Positions 24,355-33,299 of a stretch of DNA of 64,000 bases are shown here, in pieces. The notes beneath the pieces were generated by a model. It had not been told where the DNA came from, did not search any database, and saw nothing but the letters and a program-made list of their open reading frames with translations. The position numbers and the translations under genes were made by a program. The stretch is taken from assembly GCF_003054705.1 (NCBI RefSeq), contig NZ_QAYX01000025.1, positions 558,001 through 622,000 on the forward strand, read 5' to 3'. The stretch is from Opitutus sp. ER46. Lineage in GTDB: Bacteria; Verrucomicrobiota; Verrucomicrobiia; Opitutales; Opitutaceae. Position 1 is the first letter of the stretch, and each line of letters starts with the position of its first letter.

Positions 24355-25335
24355 TCAGACGACCTTCTTGACGGGAACCTCGGGGTTGACCTGGGCGAGG
24401 GGCTTCTCGCCGCGCATGGCGCGGATGAGGTTGGTGACCGCGGCGACGGCTTGGCGCTGGACGCTCTCGTGCGTGCGCGAGCCGATGTGCGGCGTGCAGA
24501 CGACGTTCGGGAGCTTCAGGAGCGGGTGGTTCGGCGCGGGCGGTTCCTGATCGAGCACGTCGCAGCCGTAGCCGCCGACCTGCCCGGACTTAAGCGCCTC
24601 GACCATATCGGAGGTGTGCACGATCTCGCCGCGGGCGCAGTTCAGGATCAGCACGCCCTTCTTCATCTTCGCAATCGACTTCGCGCTGATCATGTCGCGC
24701 GTCTCCGGCGTCAGATTGGTGTGCAGCGAAATGTAATCCGACTTCGCGTAGATCTCATCGAGCGAAGCGGCGCGCTGGACGTTGTGCGCGGCGGCGAACT
24801 TCTCGTCCCAATAGACGTCGAAGCCGATCGGGCGCATGCCGAAGGCGTTGGCGCGGATGGCGACTTCCTTGCCGATGCGGCCGAGCCCGATGATGCCGAT
24901 CGTCTTGTCGAGCAACTCGTGGCCCGTCTTGCGCTTCCACGTGTTGGCGCGGGTCGAGTCGGTGTGGAAGAGGAGGTTCTTCTCAAGGGCGAGCAGGAGG
25001 AGGAAGGTGTGCTCGGCGACGGTGGTGTGGTTGACGCCCGGCGTGAAGAGCAGGGGCAGGCCGAACTCGGTGCAGGACTTCACGTCGATCTTGTCCACGC
25101 CGATGCCGTACTTCGACAGCACCTTGAGCTTGGGGCGGGCCTTCTCGAGGACCTGGCGCGTGATCATGTCGTCGCCGCAGATGTAGCCGTCGACGTCGCC
25201 AACGAGCGCCAGCGTGTCGGCCTCGTTCAGCGGGCCGCGGGCGGTGATGACTTCCCAGCCGGTCTCGGCCAGCAACTTATGGTGCTCGCCCGGGGTATCC
25301 TGGAAAGAGGTCGTGGTGAGGAGGATTTTTGTCAT
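24355..25335 (-). CDS. D-isomer-specific 2-hydroxyacid dehydrogenase (SerA-like)
   Basis: 326 residues from MTKILLTTTSFQDTPGEHH. The NAD-binding GLGRIGKEVA motif lies at about 145-154. NCARGEIVHTSDMVEAL carries the substrate-binding Arg, DQEPPAPNHPL the catalytic Glu, and VCTPHIGSRTHE the catalytic His, the usual triad order. It lacks the ACT domain of long phosphoglycerate dehydrogenases, so a role in catabolism of some 2-hydroxyacid is as likely as serine synthesis. It is probably cotranscribed with the Ldh_2 gene downstream and is divergent from a GlcD-like flavoprotein. Having dehydrogenases of the two stereochemical families side by side suggests stereo-inversion or use of both enantiomers. 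Confidence 0.9.
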   Translation of the reverse strand: MTKILLTTTSFQDTPGEHHKLLAETGWEVITARGPLNEADTLALVGDVDGYICGDDMITRQVLEKARPKLKVLSKYGIGVDKIDVKSCTEFGLPLLFTPGVNHTTVAEHTFLLLLALEKNLLFHTDSTRANTWKRKTGHELLDKTIGIIGLGRIGKEVAIRANAFGMRPIGFDVYWDEKFAAAHNVQRAASLDEIYAKSDYISLHTNLTPETRDMISAKSIAKMKKGVLILNCARGEIVHTSDMVEALKSGQVGGYGCDVLDQEPPAPNHPLLKLPNVVCTPHIGSRTHESVQRQAVAAVTNLIRAMRGEKPLAQVNPEVPVKKVV

Positions 25336-25507
25336 GGGAGAAAAGCGAAGGCGTCGCTTCTCGCACACGTGTCCGCGTGAAGGAAGGCGAAACTTTGGCA
25401 GGAGCCGGCGCGCCGGCCATTTGGCCGGTGGCGTGGCGCCCGACCGCGTGGTGCCCGGGAATTTGCGTTGCCGCGACCGCCCGCTCGGCTAGCCGTGCCT
25501 GCTGCGC

Positions 25508-26944
25508 ATGAAGCCGTTTGCCGTCGCCACCGCCCAATTGCTGAAGAAGCTCGGACCGCGCGTTGTCCGCACCGACGAGGACTCGCTGCGCGAGGCTTCA
25601 TTCGACAGCGCCAAGATTCCCTTTCGTCCCCAGGCCGTGATCAAGGTCCGCAAGGAAGCCGACGTCGGCATCCTGCTCGCGCTGGCGAATCGCCACGGCG
25701 TGCCGGTGACGACGCGGGGTCGCGGGACGACGCTGACCGGGGCGGCGACGCCGGTGCGCGGCGGGTGGGTGCTCGACACGCTGGCGCTGAACAAGCTGCG
25801 GGTCGACGCGGAGGCGGGACTCCTGCATGCGGGCGCGGGCGCGAAGATCGCGGACATCCAGCGCGCGGCGGCGGCGGCTGGGTGGTTTTATCCGCCGGAT
25901 CCGTCGTCGAAGGAGTACTGCACGATCGGCGGGAACATCGCCTGCAATGCCGGCGGCATGCACGGCGGCAAGTATGGCGTCACGCGGGATTTTGTCGTGG
26001 CACTGCGGGGGTTCCTGCCGACCGGGGAGTTCGTGGAGTGGGGCACGGCGACGAAGAAGTTCTCGGCGGGGTTCAACCTGCGCGACCTGTGGATTGGCAG
26101 CGAAGGCATGCTCGGCGTGATCACGGGAGCGGTGCTGAAGCTGATTCCGGCGCCGGCGGACCGGTGGACGCTGCTGACCTCGTTCCGCGACGAGACGGTC
26201 GCGCTGCGGGCGGCGCTGGCGCTATTCCGGGCGCGCGTGCAGCCGGCGATCTGCGAGTTCCTGGACCGCGAGAGCGTGCTGTGTGCGGAGCGGGCGACAG
26301 GGCGGGACATCTTTGCCGGGCAGGCGGGCCGGCCGGTCATCCTGCTCGAGTTCACCGGATCGGTGTCGGATGTCGCGGAGCAGCGGGAGGCGGCGCTGGC
26401 GTGGGCGCAGGAGCAGGCGACGGCGTTTCGCGCGGCGAAGGACCGCGAGGAGGCGGAGCAACTCTGGGCGGTGCGCCGCAAGTGTTCGGGCGCGATGTTC
26501 GAGCTCGGTGACGCCAAGCTGAACGAGGACATTGTCGTTCCGATGAAGAACTACGTGCGATTCGCGCAGTTCCTCACACGACTGAAGCGCGAGTCGGGGC
26601 TGCACATTCCGACGTTTGGGCATCTCGCCGACGGCAACCTGCACGTGAACATCATGTATCACAAAGCCATCCCGGCGGAGTGCCGGGTGGCGGAGAAGAC
26701 GGTGCAGAAGCTCATGGAGACGGTGGTCGCGCTGGAGGGCTCGATCTCGGGCGAGCATGGCATCGGTCTCGCGAAGACGCCCTTCCTGCGAATCCAGCAT
26801 TCGCCGGCGCAGGTGAAGGCGATGAAGGCGGTGAAAGATGCGCTCGATCCCCGCGGCGTGCTGAATCCCGGCAAGATGTTTGAGGTGTTTGAAGTGTGGA
26901 AACACCCCCGGCTGGAGGTTCACCTGCCGTGGGATCACAAGTGA
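25508..26944 (+). CDS. FAD-linked oxidase, GlcD/D-lactate dehydrogenase type
   Basis: 478 residues. The FAD-binding PCMH domain (about 40-220) contains [14 protein letters not shown] and [20 protein letters not shown]. The C-terminal substrate domain ends with [21 protein letters not shown] and [13 protein letters not shown], all hallmark GlcD motifs. It oxidises a D-2-hydroxyacid such as glycolate or D-lactate and passes electrons to quinone or an iron-sulphur partner. No GlcE or GlcF gene follows, so it may be the stand-alone type. It is divergent from the NAD-dependent hydroxyacid dehydrogenase pair, with a 172-base shared upstream region that contains a GCCGGCGCGCCGGC palindrome. Confidence 0.92.
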   Translation: MKPFAVATAQLLKKLGPRVVRTDEDSLREASFDSAKIPFRPQAVIKVRKEADVGILLALANRHGVPVTTRGRGTTLTGAATPVRGGWVLDTLALNKLRVDAEAGLLHAGAGAKIADIQRAAAAAGWFYPPDPSSKEYCTIGGNIACNAGGMHGGKYGVTRDFVVALRGFLPTGEFVEWGTATKKFSAGFNLRDLWIGSEGMLGVITGAVLKLIPAPADRWTLLTSFRDETVALRAALALFRARVQPAICEFLDRESVLCAERATGRDIFAGQAGRPVILLEFTGSVSDVAEQREAALAWAQEQATAFRAAKDREEAEQLWAVRRKCSGAMFELGDAKLNEDIVVPMKNYVRFAQFLTRLKRESGLHIPTFGHLADGNLHVNIMYHKAIPAECRVAEKTVQKLMETVVALEGSISGEHGIGLAKTPFLRIQHSPAQVKAMKAVKDALDPRGVLNPGKMFEVFEVWKHPRLEVHLPWDHK

Positions 26945-26962
26945 CCGGGGCAGCGTATTGGT

Positions 26963-27101
26963 CTTACTCTTACTCTTGATCTTCCTCTTCCTCGTTCTCC
27001 CGCTCGTGCTCTCTGAATCAGCGGAGGCGATGGCAGTCTAGCCCGCGCGCGCGAAGCGCGCCTGATGCCGGAGAAAGAGAAAGAGGAAGAGTAAGAGAAA
27101 G
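26963..27101. repeat. Two opposed purine hexamer tracts around a GC hairpin (element C)
   Basis: In the 319-base gap 26945-27263, a pyrimidine tract (26963-27014; on the minus strand GAGAAC, GAGGAA, GAGGAA, GATCAA, GAGTAA, GAGTAA) faces a purine tract at 27071-27100 (GAGAAA, GAGAAA, GAGGAA, GAGTAA, GAGAAA). A GCGCGC-GAA-GCGCGC hairpin (27047-27061) lies between them. The two tracts are largely complementary, so a transcript could form a long imperfect stem. Confidence 0.85.
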
Positions 27102-27156
27102 CTCCAGGCGGCGGACGGGCGGAGTGATTCCTGGGGGATGATGTTGGACGGTATGA

Positions 27157-27194
27157 GGCGCCGCGCTGACGCGGCGCCGAGAACGAGAACGAGG
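27157..27194. repeat. Hairpin plus GAGAAC hexamers (element D)
   Basis: GGCGCCGCG (27157-27165), loop CTGA, CGCGGCGCC (27170-27178), then two GAGAAC units (27179-27190) and GAGG. The layout is identical to element B at 22993, with different stem bases, and it lies about 60 bases upstream of the next gene. Confidence 0.9.
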
Positions 27195-27263
27195 GCTAAG
27201 GGCGGAGAAACGGGGTGACACGGGGCGGCGGGGGCGCTGTCGTGTCGAGCATCTCTTACCCCT

Positions 27264-28649
27264 ATGATGCGGAGAATCTCCTGGCTGGTGTTCGTTGGTT
27301 TCGCGGCGGCGCTCGCGAGTGGCTATGCGGCGGAGCCGGGCGGGCAGTCAAAGGACGACGTGGCGCGGTACGTGCCGATCATCCGGGAAAGCATCTATCG
27401 GGATTACCAAGGGATGTTTCGGGAGAAGGGCGGGGCGTTTGTCGCGCCCTTCCTCACGCCCGGCAGCAAGCAATACGGCGACATCCTATGGGACTGGGAT
27501 TCGTGGCTCAGCAATGTCGCGCTGCGGCAGATCATGCTCGAACGCGGCACGGCGGAAGAGCGGACCAAGGCGCTGGCCTACGAGCAGGGCTGCGTGCTGA
27601 ACTTTCTCAACTACGGGGGCATGGACGGCTGGATTCCGATCCTGCTGAAGCGGAATTCGCCGGACCGGAAGACGCTCAAGGCGGACGTGGCGATCTACGA
27701 CACGAACATGCACAAGCCCTGCCTGGCGCAGCACGCGGCGTTTCTCGTGCAGTTGAACCAGGGCGACGCGGAGTGGTTGCGTGAGCGCTTCTTCTTCCTG
27801 CAGGCATTCGTGGACAAGTACCGACACCACCAGCGGCACGCGCCAACCGGGCTGTACTTCTGGAACAATGACGAGGCAATCGGGGTGGACAACGACCCGG
27901 CGACGTTCATGCGGCCGGCGAAGAGCTCGGGCTCGATCTACCTGAACTGCCTCATGTACAAGGAACTCAAGGCGCTGGTGTACCTCGCGCGCTGCCTGAA
28001 GCAGGAGGAGATCGCGGTGCTGTATCAGCGCGATGCGGACGAACTGAAGGCGGCGATCCAGCGGCACTGCTGGGACGAGCGCGACGGGTTCTTCTACAGC
28101 GTCGACCTGAATCTGCTGCCGTACGACGGCCACCCGTTCAGCGCCGACCGCAAACTCCCGCTGCATGCCGGGAACCCACGCGAGTACGACTGCCTGATCC
28201 AGCGGCTCGATGTGTGGTCGGGGTTTCTCGCGCTGTGGGCGGGCATCGCCACGCCGGAGCAGGCGCAGCGGATCGTGCAGCAGCACTACCGGGACACGCG
28301 CCGTTTCAATGCCCCGTACGGCGTGCGCACGCTCTCGCCGCTGGAGAAGATGTACAACGTGCGGGCGTCAGGGAATCCCTCGCTGTGGACCGGCCCGATC
28401 TGGGGTGTATCCAACTACCTCGTATGGCGCGGGCTGGTGGACTATGGGTTTGAGTCCGACGCGCGCGAACTGGCGGAGAGGACGGTGCGGCTCTTGGGGC
28501 GCGACTTCGAACGCTTTGGCGCACTGCACGAATACTACCTGCCGGAGAGCGGCGAGCCGGTGCTCAACCGCGGCTTCCAAAACTGGAATTTCCTCGTGCT
28601 GAACATGGCCGCCTGGCTCGAGGGCAAGCCGGTGGTGCGCGAGTTCTGA
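27264..28649 (+). CDS. Secreted trehalase/GH63-like (alpha/alpha)6 glycosidase
   Basis: 461 residues with a Sec signal peptide (MMRRISWLVFVGFAAALASG, cleavage near YAA). The body matches the helical-barrel glycosidases related to GH37 trehalase and GH63. DILWDWDSWLSNVALRQ (about 73-89) holds the aromatic/acidic substrate cleft, and GPIWGVSNYLVWRGL (about 378-392) with HEYYLPESGEPV and GFQNWNF near the end carries the second catalytic acid. It should act on an alpha-glucoside or mannoside in the periplasm or outside. No transporter is beside it. The exact linkage cannot be given. Confidence 0.85.
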   Translation: MMRRISWLVFVGFAAALASGYAAEPGGQSKDDVARYVPIIRESIYRDYQGMFREKGGAFVAPFLTPGSKQYGDILWDWDSWLSNVALRQIMLERGTAEERTKALAYEQGCVLNFLNYGGMDGWIPILLKRNSPDRKTLKADVAIYDTNMHKPCLAQHAAFLVQLNQGDAEWLRERFFFLQAFVDKYRHHQRHAPTGLYFWNNDEAIGVDNDPATFMRPAKSSGSIYLNCLMYKELKALVYLARCLKQEEIAVLYQRDADELKAAIQRHCWDERDGFFYSVDLNLLPYDGHPFSADRKLPLHAGNPREYDCLIQRLDVWSGFLALWAGIATPEQAQRIVQQHYRDTRRFNAPYGVRTLSPLEKMYNVRASGNPSLWTGPIWGVSNYLVWRGLVDYGFESDARELAERTVRLLGRDFERFGALHEYYLPESGEPVLNRGFQNWNFLVLNMAAWLEGKPVVREF

Positions 28650-28661
28650 GCCGGCTTTCGG

Positions 28662-28848
28662 AGCCGGATTTCGACCTGGGGGCCGAAATCCGGCTAAGCA
28701 AAATGGCGGCGCCATTTTGCGGGGCAGGACTTATGTTTTTTTTGGGGGCAGGTCGGGGGCGGGCTGGAGCGCCGACCAGGCGGGGGCGGGCGAAGCGGCC
28801 AGGCGCGAGGGTAGTCGAATTTTGGCCGGCGGGGGCCGAAATCCGGCT
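28662..28848. repeat. Two perfect hairpins and a displaced 18-bp copy of one arm
   Basis: In the 200-base gap between convergent genes: AGCCGGATTTCG / CGAAATCCGGCT (28662-28673 and 28684-28695; 12 bp, 10-base loop) and GCAAAATGGC / GCCATTTTGC (28698-28707 and 28711-28720; 10 bp, 3-base loop). The 18 bases GGGGGCCGAAATCCGGCT at 28678-28695 recur exactly at 28831-28848, next to the MFS stop codon. A T8 run lies at 28736-28743. The hairpins may serve as terminators for both genes. Confidence 0.85.
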
Positions 28849-28849
28849 G

Positions 28850-30295
28850 CTAGATGTAGGCGCGGCCGTCGGCGCGGACCTGGTGGCGCGGGCGGGGGCG
28901 CGGGGTGCGGTTGCTCACATTGTTGCCGTCGTTGGCGTCGAGATTCCAGAACGTGAGCGATGAAAGAATGGTGAGGGCGCCCATCGTGAAGAAGGCCTTG
29001 TGCAGGGCGGGAATCGTCTGCTGCCACTGCGACTGGTCGACGCCGCCGAGGAACCAGCCGGCGAGGAGCGAGCCGAAGGCGACGCCGAAGCTCAGCGACA
29101 GCTGCTGGGCGGTGCTGGAGATGCTGCTGGCCTTGCTGGCATTGCGATCGGCAACGTCGGCGAACACGAGCGAGTTCATGCTCGTGAACTGCAGGGAGGA
29201 GAAGAAGCCCTGGGCGAGGCTGAGCAGGAGAATATGCCAGATCGCGGTGTGACGGTCGATCTGGGTGAAGACCGTGATGGTGAGCCCGAGGAGGACGGTG
29301 TTGGTGATCAGGACGACGCGATGACCGAGTCGGGCGAGGATGGGGCGGCTGATGATCTTCATGCCGATGGCGGCGGCGGCCTGGGGCATGGTGAGGAGTC
29401 CGGCCTTCCAGGCCGGGAAGCCGAGGCCAATCTGGTAGAGGAGGGGCAGGAGGAACGGCATGCCGCCGATCCCGAGCCGGGTGACGAAGCCGCCGGCGAC
29501 GGAGAGCCGGAAGGTGCGGATGCGGAACAGCCGGAGTTGCAGGACGGGATGGTGGGCGCGGCGCGAGTGCCAACCGTAAAGCGCGAGCAGCAGGAGGGAG
29601 GCGGCGAGGAGCATGCTGATGGGGCCGCCCGCCATGCGATGTTCGCCGAACACCTCGAGCACGTAGGAGAGCAGGGCGATGCCGGCGCCGAAGAGCAGGA
29701 ACCCAGTGCGGTCGAGAGGGGGAGCGGAGGCGTCGCGGAAGTCCGGCATGTGGCGGCGGATCAGCCAGAGGCCGACGAGCGCGAGCGGGATGTTGAGGAA
29801 GAAAATCACGCGCCACGGCATGAAGTGCACGATGAGCCCGCCGGTGAACGGGCCCAGCAGCGGGCCGATGAGCGCGGGGATGACGACGTAGTTCATCGTG
29901 CGCAGCATCTCGGAGCGGGGAAACGCACGGACGAGGGCGAGGCGGCCGACGGGCGTCATCATGGCGCCGCCGATGCCCTGGACAATGCGGGCGGTGACGA
30001 GCAGCGGAACGTTGAGGGCGAGGCCGCAGCCGATGGAGCCGAGCAGGAAGAGCGCGACGGCCCAGCGGAAGACGCTGCGCGTGCCGAAGCGGTCGGCGGC
30101 CCACCCGCTGATGGGGATGAACACGGCGAGGCTCAGCGTGTAGCTGGTGAGGACGGCTTTGAGGCTGAGCGGCTCGACGTGGAAGCTCTCCGCCATCGTG
30201 GGCACCGCGGTGTTCACGATGGTGGCGTCGAGGTTCTCCATGAACAGCGCCACGGCGACCAGCCAGGGCAGGTAGCGCCGGGACTGGTCGGTCAT
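28850..30295 (-). CDS. MFS multidrug exporter, DHA2 (14-helix) type
   Basis: 481 residues from MTDQSRRYLPWLVAV, which is preceded by a GGAGG ribosome-binding site eight bases upstream; the frame extends 12 codons further. About 14 membrane segments are visible. LDATIVNTAVPTM in helix 1 is the DHA2 signature, and GPLLGPFTGG in helix 5 is the antiporter motif C. Such proteins exchange protons for drugs or other lipophilic compounds at the inner membrane. No membrane-fusion or outer-membrane partner is adjacent, so it probably exports to the periplasm by itself. Confidence 0.92.
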   Translation of the reverse strand: MTDQSRRYLPWLVAVALFMENLDATIVNTAVPTMAESFHVEPLSLKAVLTSYTLSLAVFIPISGWAADRFGTRSVFRWAVALFLLGSIGCGLALNVPLLVTARIVQGIGGAMMTPVGRLALVRAFPRSEMLRTMNYVVIPALIGPLLGPFTGGLIVHFMPWRVIFFLNIPLALVGLWLIRRHMPDFRDASAPPLDRTGFLLFGAGIALLSYVLEVFGEHRMAGGPISMLLAASLLLLALYGWHSRRAHHPVLQLRLFRIRTFRLSVAGGFVTRLGIGGMPFLLPLLYQIGLGFPAWKAGLLTMPQAAAAIGMKIISRPILARLGHRVVLITNTVLLGLTITVFTQIDRHTAIWHILLLSLAQGFFSSLQFTSMNSLVFADVADRNASKASSISSTAQQLSLSFGVAFGSLLAGWFLGGVDQSQWQQTIPALHKAFFTMGALTILSSLTFWNLDANDGNNVSNRTPRPRPRHQVRADGRAYI

Positions 30296-30379
30296 CGGCG
30301 CGCCTCCGCCCTCGTTCGTGTCGCGTTGCATCCGAGCACAGCTATGGGCCGGGTCCGCGGGCGCAACTCCAGGGGCAGG

Positions 30380-30634
30380 GTCGGAGGCCAGAGGCCGGAG
30401 GACGGAAGCCAGAGGACGGAAGCCAGAGGTCGGAAGCCGGAGGACCGAGGCCGGAGGACGCGGAGGACGGAAGTCGACGGAAGCCGGAACCTAGAGGGCC
30501 GGGATGTCGGAGGGGCAGATGCCAGTTCTCAGAACCGAGGAATTTGTATAGGATGTCCTGAACGCACCGGTGTCCGGGTCCGGCTGACGTCTGACCTCTG
30601 ACTTCTGACATCTGACAACCGGCATCTGACTTCT
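30380..30634. repeat. Degenerate short tandem repeats in a 354-base gap
   Basis: The gap 30296-30649 holds no convincing gene. At about 30380-30489, units related to GGAGGACGGAAGCCAGA repeat imperfectly. At 30584-30618, five in-phase heptamers CTGACNN occur (NN = GT, CT, TT, AT, AA), with another partial run to 30634. A GCGCGC-TG-GCGCGC palindrome closes the gap near the DTW stop codon. Confidence 0.75.
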
Positions 30635-30649
30635 GCGCGCGCTGGCGCG

Positions 30650-31384
30650 CTAGGGGCCGGGGAAGAGACGGGCGCGGCGGAGGGCGCTTTGGCCGTGGAA
30701 GGCCTTGCGGTCGCCGGGGGCGCGATAGCCGGAGCGGCGGTAGCCCGGGCGGTTGGGATCCGTGGCGCAGCGGATCTGGAAGTCCTGCATGCGGGCGAAG
30801 AGCCCGAGCAGTTGATCGGGAAGCGGGTAGGCGTCGAGCCCGGCGCGTTCGAGGGCGACGAGGAGCTCGTGGACGGCCTCGAGCGTGGAGAGGCAGCCCT
30901 CGGCCGGCTGCTGCTTGATGACGAACCGGCTTGGGGCGGAGGGGGTGAACATGACGCGAGGCAGGCGCTGGAGCGACGGGCTGAGCTTGAGCATCTTGCG
31001 GCCGAGCGCCCAGGTGGCGTCGAGGAGGAGGACGACGAGCTGGCGGTGCTGAAGCTGCTCGCGCCAGGGGGCGAGGGCGGGGGAGTCGGGCGCGGTGTGG
31101 GAAAGGTTGAGCGCGGCGGGGCCGGGGTAGAGCAGGACGCAGAGGTTGTGCGGATCGCGGAGGATCTCCTGCACGGGCGCGTGGTCGTCGAAGCCGATGC
31201 CCATGTGCACGTCGCTGTTGGCGAGGCACAGGTGGGTGAGCCGGCCGGTGGCGGCCTTCTCCTGCTTGTATTCCTTGGGATGCATCAGGAACACGAAGCG
31301 CGTGCGCGTCGGCATCGCCGTGATGGAGCTGCACCAGCAGAGCGGCTTCGGCCAGAAGCAGCGGTAGCAGGTTTCGCGCGACAT
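30650..31384 (-). CDS. DTW-domain protein, probable tRNA-uridine aminocarboxypropyltransferase
   Basis: 244 residues. The N-terminal zinc motif CYRCFWPKPLCWC (Cys 6, 9, 16, 18) and the DATW signature at 122-125 define the DTW family, whose characterised members transfer the 3-amino-3-carboxypropyl group of S-adenosylmethionine to uridine in tRNA (acp3U at position 20 or 47). RCATDPNRPGYR near residue 210 is also conserved in the family. It is cytoplasmic. It lies 100 bases downstream of the purA-like gene on the same strand, and cotranscription is possible. The C-terminal 25 residues are basic. Confidence 0.9.
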   Translation of the reverse strand: MSRETCYRCFWPKPLCWCSSITAMPTRTRFVFLMHPKEYKQEKAATGRLTHLCLANSDVHMGIGFDDHAPVQEILRDPHNLCVLLYPGPAALNLSHTAPDSPALAPWREQLQHRQLVVLLLDATWALGRKMLKLSPSLQRLPRVMFTPSAPSRFVIKQQPAEGCLSTLEAVHELLVALERAGLDAYPLPDQLLGLFARMQDFQIRCATDPNRPGYRRSGYRAPGDRKAFHGQSALRRARLFPGP

Positions 31385-31484
31385 CAGCAGAGGCGAGAGG
31401 CGGCGGAGGACACGACGCGTCGGCGGCGGTGTGGAGACCGGGCCGGCGCGCCGCGGACGAGAAGCGGCGCGACGGGGCGGCGAC

Positions 31485-33032
31485 TCAGCGGGCGAGCTGG
31501 ACCAGTTCCATCGTCGACGGCACGTCCTTGATGATCTGGGACGGCTGAGGGCCGACGCCGAGGTAGCGGAGGTTGGGCAACTGGTTGGCCGGCGGGAGTG
31601 GCTGGCCGGCGAAGGCGACGTCGAGGACGGACTTCACCATGGCGCCGACGTAGCGCTGCGCATTGTGCGGGAGGGCGCTGAAATGGCGGACCTTGGAAAC
31701 GTCCTCGGCCCAGCCTGGGTAGTTGACGTACACAGGGCGGAGGGTCTTGCGGACCGCTTCGTTGCGCGGCACGTGCGTGAAGCGGCGGCCGTCGGCGGAC
31801 TCGTACGCGACGCAAACCTGCAGGTTGCCCTGCCAGTCACCGGAGTGGGTGAGCGCGTCGAGCTTGTTGATCATGAAGTCCTGGTAGCCGCCGTAGCGGA
31901 GGGCGTCGCCCTTTTCGACGGCGTCGTACCAGCCGACCATGCGCTGGCGGCCGGTGCTGGTGCCGAACTCGATCTGCTTGAGCTTCACGGCAAGCGGGTG
32001 GGCGTCGTCCATCTGGGTGATGAACGTGTGGGTGCCGACCTTGGTGTCGTAGGCCTTGGCGACGCCGAACGCGTGGATGCGTTGCACGGGGATGCCGGCG
32101 CTCTCGAAGAACTCCGGGGTGAACGTGTGCGAGGCGGTGACGTTGGGAGAGAAGCCGTGCCGCTTGTCGAGCCAGTAGGCCTGGCCGAACTCGCCGATGA
32201 TGGTGTGGCCGGCGCGGAGCTCGCGGAGGATGAGTTCGCGGACCTCGCCGATGTTGCGGGCGAGGGCGGTGCCGGCGGCCCAGTAGGTCTCGGTGAGGGC
32301 GTCGAGGTTGAGCGTGAACGGGGCGTTGCCGCGGAAGCGGGTGAAGTCGAACTCGTCCTTGGAGAACACGCCGAGCTCGATGGCGTCGGCGTTGGCGCGC
32401 AGCTCGGCGGCGGTGAGCTTGTCGAAGCAGTTGTGCCAGGCTTCGGCGCTGACGCGGCAGACGTGCTGGATGGTGCGGCAGGCGCGGTCGGCGCGGGCGG
32501 CGAGCTTGCGGGCGAAGTAGTTGGGGCCGGCGAGGAAATCGGAGTAGGTGATCTGCCACTGGCCAACCTCGTCGAGATACGACGGCGTGATGCCGCGGCC
32601 CGTCGAGCCGCGCGGCTCCTCGGCGAGAATGCTCACGCGGTAGTCCTCCCATGCGAGGTCGAGAAGCCGATGGGTGAGGTCGGAGACCAGCGCACGCTCG
32701 TCGATGAGGAGGCGGGAGGCGATGGCGTAGCCCTTTTTTTCCAGCGGGAGCATTTCCCAGCTGATCTTGCGCGGGTCGGCGACGACGCCGCTGCCGATGC
32801 ACAGGTGGGGTGCGTCCTGGACGACGACCCCGGCGGGCAGGAGGTTGAGTTTGATGCCGCCGGCGGTGTGGCCGGAGTTGGCGCCGCCGTTGACCTTGAG
32901 CACCACGGAAACGGGGGCGCGGGTGCCGCGGAGTTCGTCGGCCACTTCAGGGATGAGCCGACCTTTGCCTTCGTCGCCGAAAGAGATGCCGACGTCGGCG
33001 ATGAGCTGGCTGGAGAACGGGAGCAAGGACAT
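31485..33032 (-). CDS. purA: Adenylosuccinate synthetase, atypical long form
   Basis: 515 residues from [15 protein letters not shown]; most bacterial PurA proteins have about 430. The P-loop GDEGKGR (19-25) with the catalytic Asp20 is intact, as are [11 protein letters not shown] (the GHT switch), [10 protein letters not shown] and [17 protein letters not shown] (the IMP/GTP loop and base-recognition end). It joins IMP and aspartate using GTP, the first committed step to AMP. The extra length is spread through the middle and the C-terminal third ([20 protein letters not shown] onward). The Asp in the P-loop argues against the phage PurZ type. Whether this is the only PurA of the genome is not visible here. 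Confidence 0.88.
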   Translation of the reverse strand: MSLLPFSSQLIADVGISFGDEGKGRLIPEVADELRGTRAPVSVVLKVNGGANSGHTAGGIKLNLLPAGVVVQDAPHLCIGSGVVADPRKISWEMLPLEKKGYAIASRLLIDERALVSDLTHRLLDLAWEDYRVSILAEEPRGSTGRGITPSYLDEVGQWQITYSDFLAGPNYFARKLAARADRACRTIQHVCRVSAEAWHNCFDKLTAAELRANADAIELGVFSKDEFDFTRFRGNAPFTLNLDALTETYWAAGTALARNIGEVRELILRELRAGHTIIGEFGQAYWLDKRHGFSPNVTASHTFTPEFFESAGIPVQRIHAFGVAKAYDTKVGTHTFITQMDDAHPLAVKLKQIEFGTSTGRQRMVGWYDAVEKGDALRYGGYQDFMINKLDALTHSGDWQGNLQVCVAYESADGRRFTHVPRNEAVRKTLRPVYVNYPGWAEDVSKVRHFSALPHNAQRYVGAMVKSVLDVAFAGQPLPPANQLPNLRYLGVGPQPSQIIKDVPSTMELVQLAR

Positions 33033-33108
33033 GGTGCGTAGCGGCAACCGAGGTCGAATTAGCCCCTGTTGCCGAAGAGGGAAAACGCGAGAGCCGGGGC
33101 GAGCGCAA

Positions 33109-33153
33109 CCCATTTCCGGCTTATGCCGCGCAGCGGCATAAGCCGGAAATGGG
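33109..33153. repeat. Perfect 21-bp inverted repeat
   Basis: The left arm 33109-33129 (beginning CCCATTTCCGGC) and right arm 33133-33153 pair without a mismatch around a three-base GCA loop. It lies 77 bases upstream of the purA start, in the 588-base gap 33033-33620, and would form a very stable hairpin in RNA from either strand. Confidence 0.95.
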
Positions 33154-33299
33154 GAAGGCTGAAGGAACGAAGGCGGAAGACTGAAGGGGGCTGCGGGAGC
33201 GAGCGAGGTGACGGGCGATCCGATCGGGTGGGCGGATCAGTGCGATCGGACTGATCGGTCGGATCCATCGGATCGGTCGGATCTGTCGGATTGCGGCGG

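Noticed and set aside
31485-33032. PurZ (2-aminoadenylosuccinate synthetase) linked to Z-genome phages
   Set aside because: The P-loop keeps the catalytic Asp (GDEGKGR), which PurZ replaces, and no phage genes are nearby.
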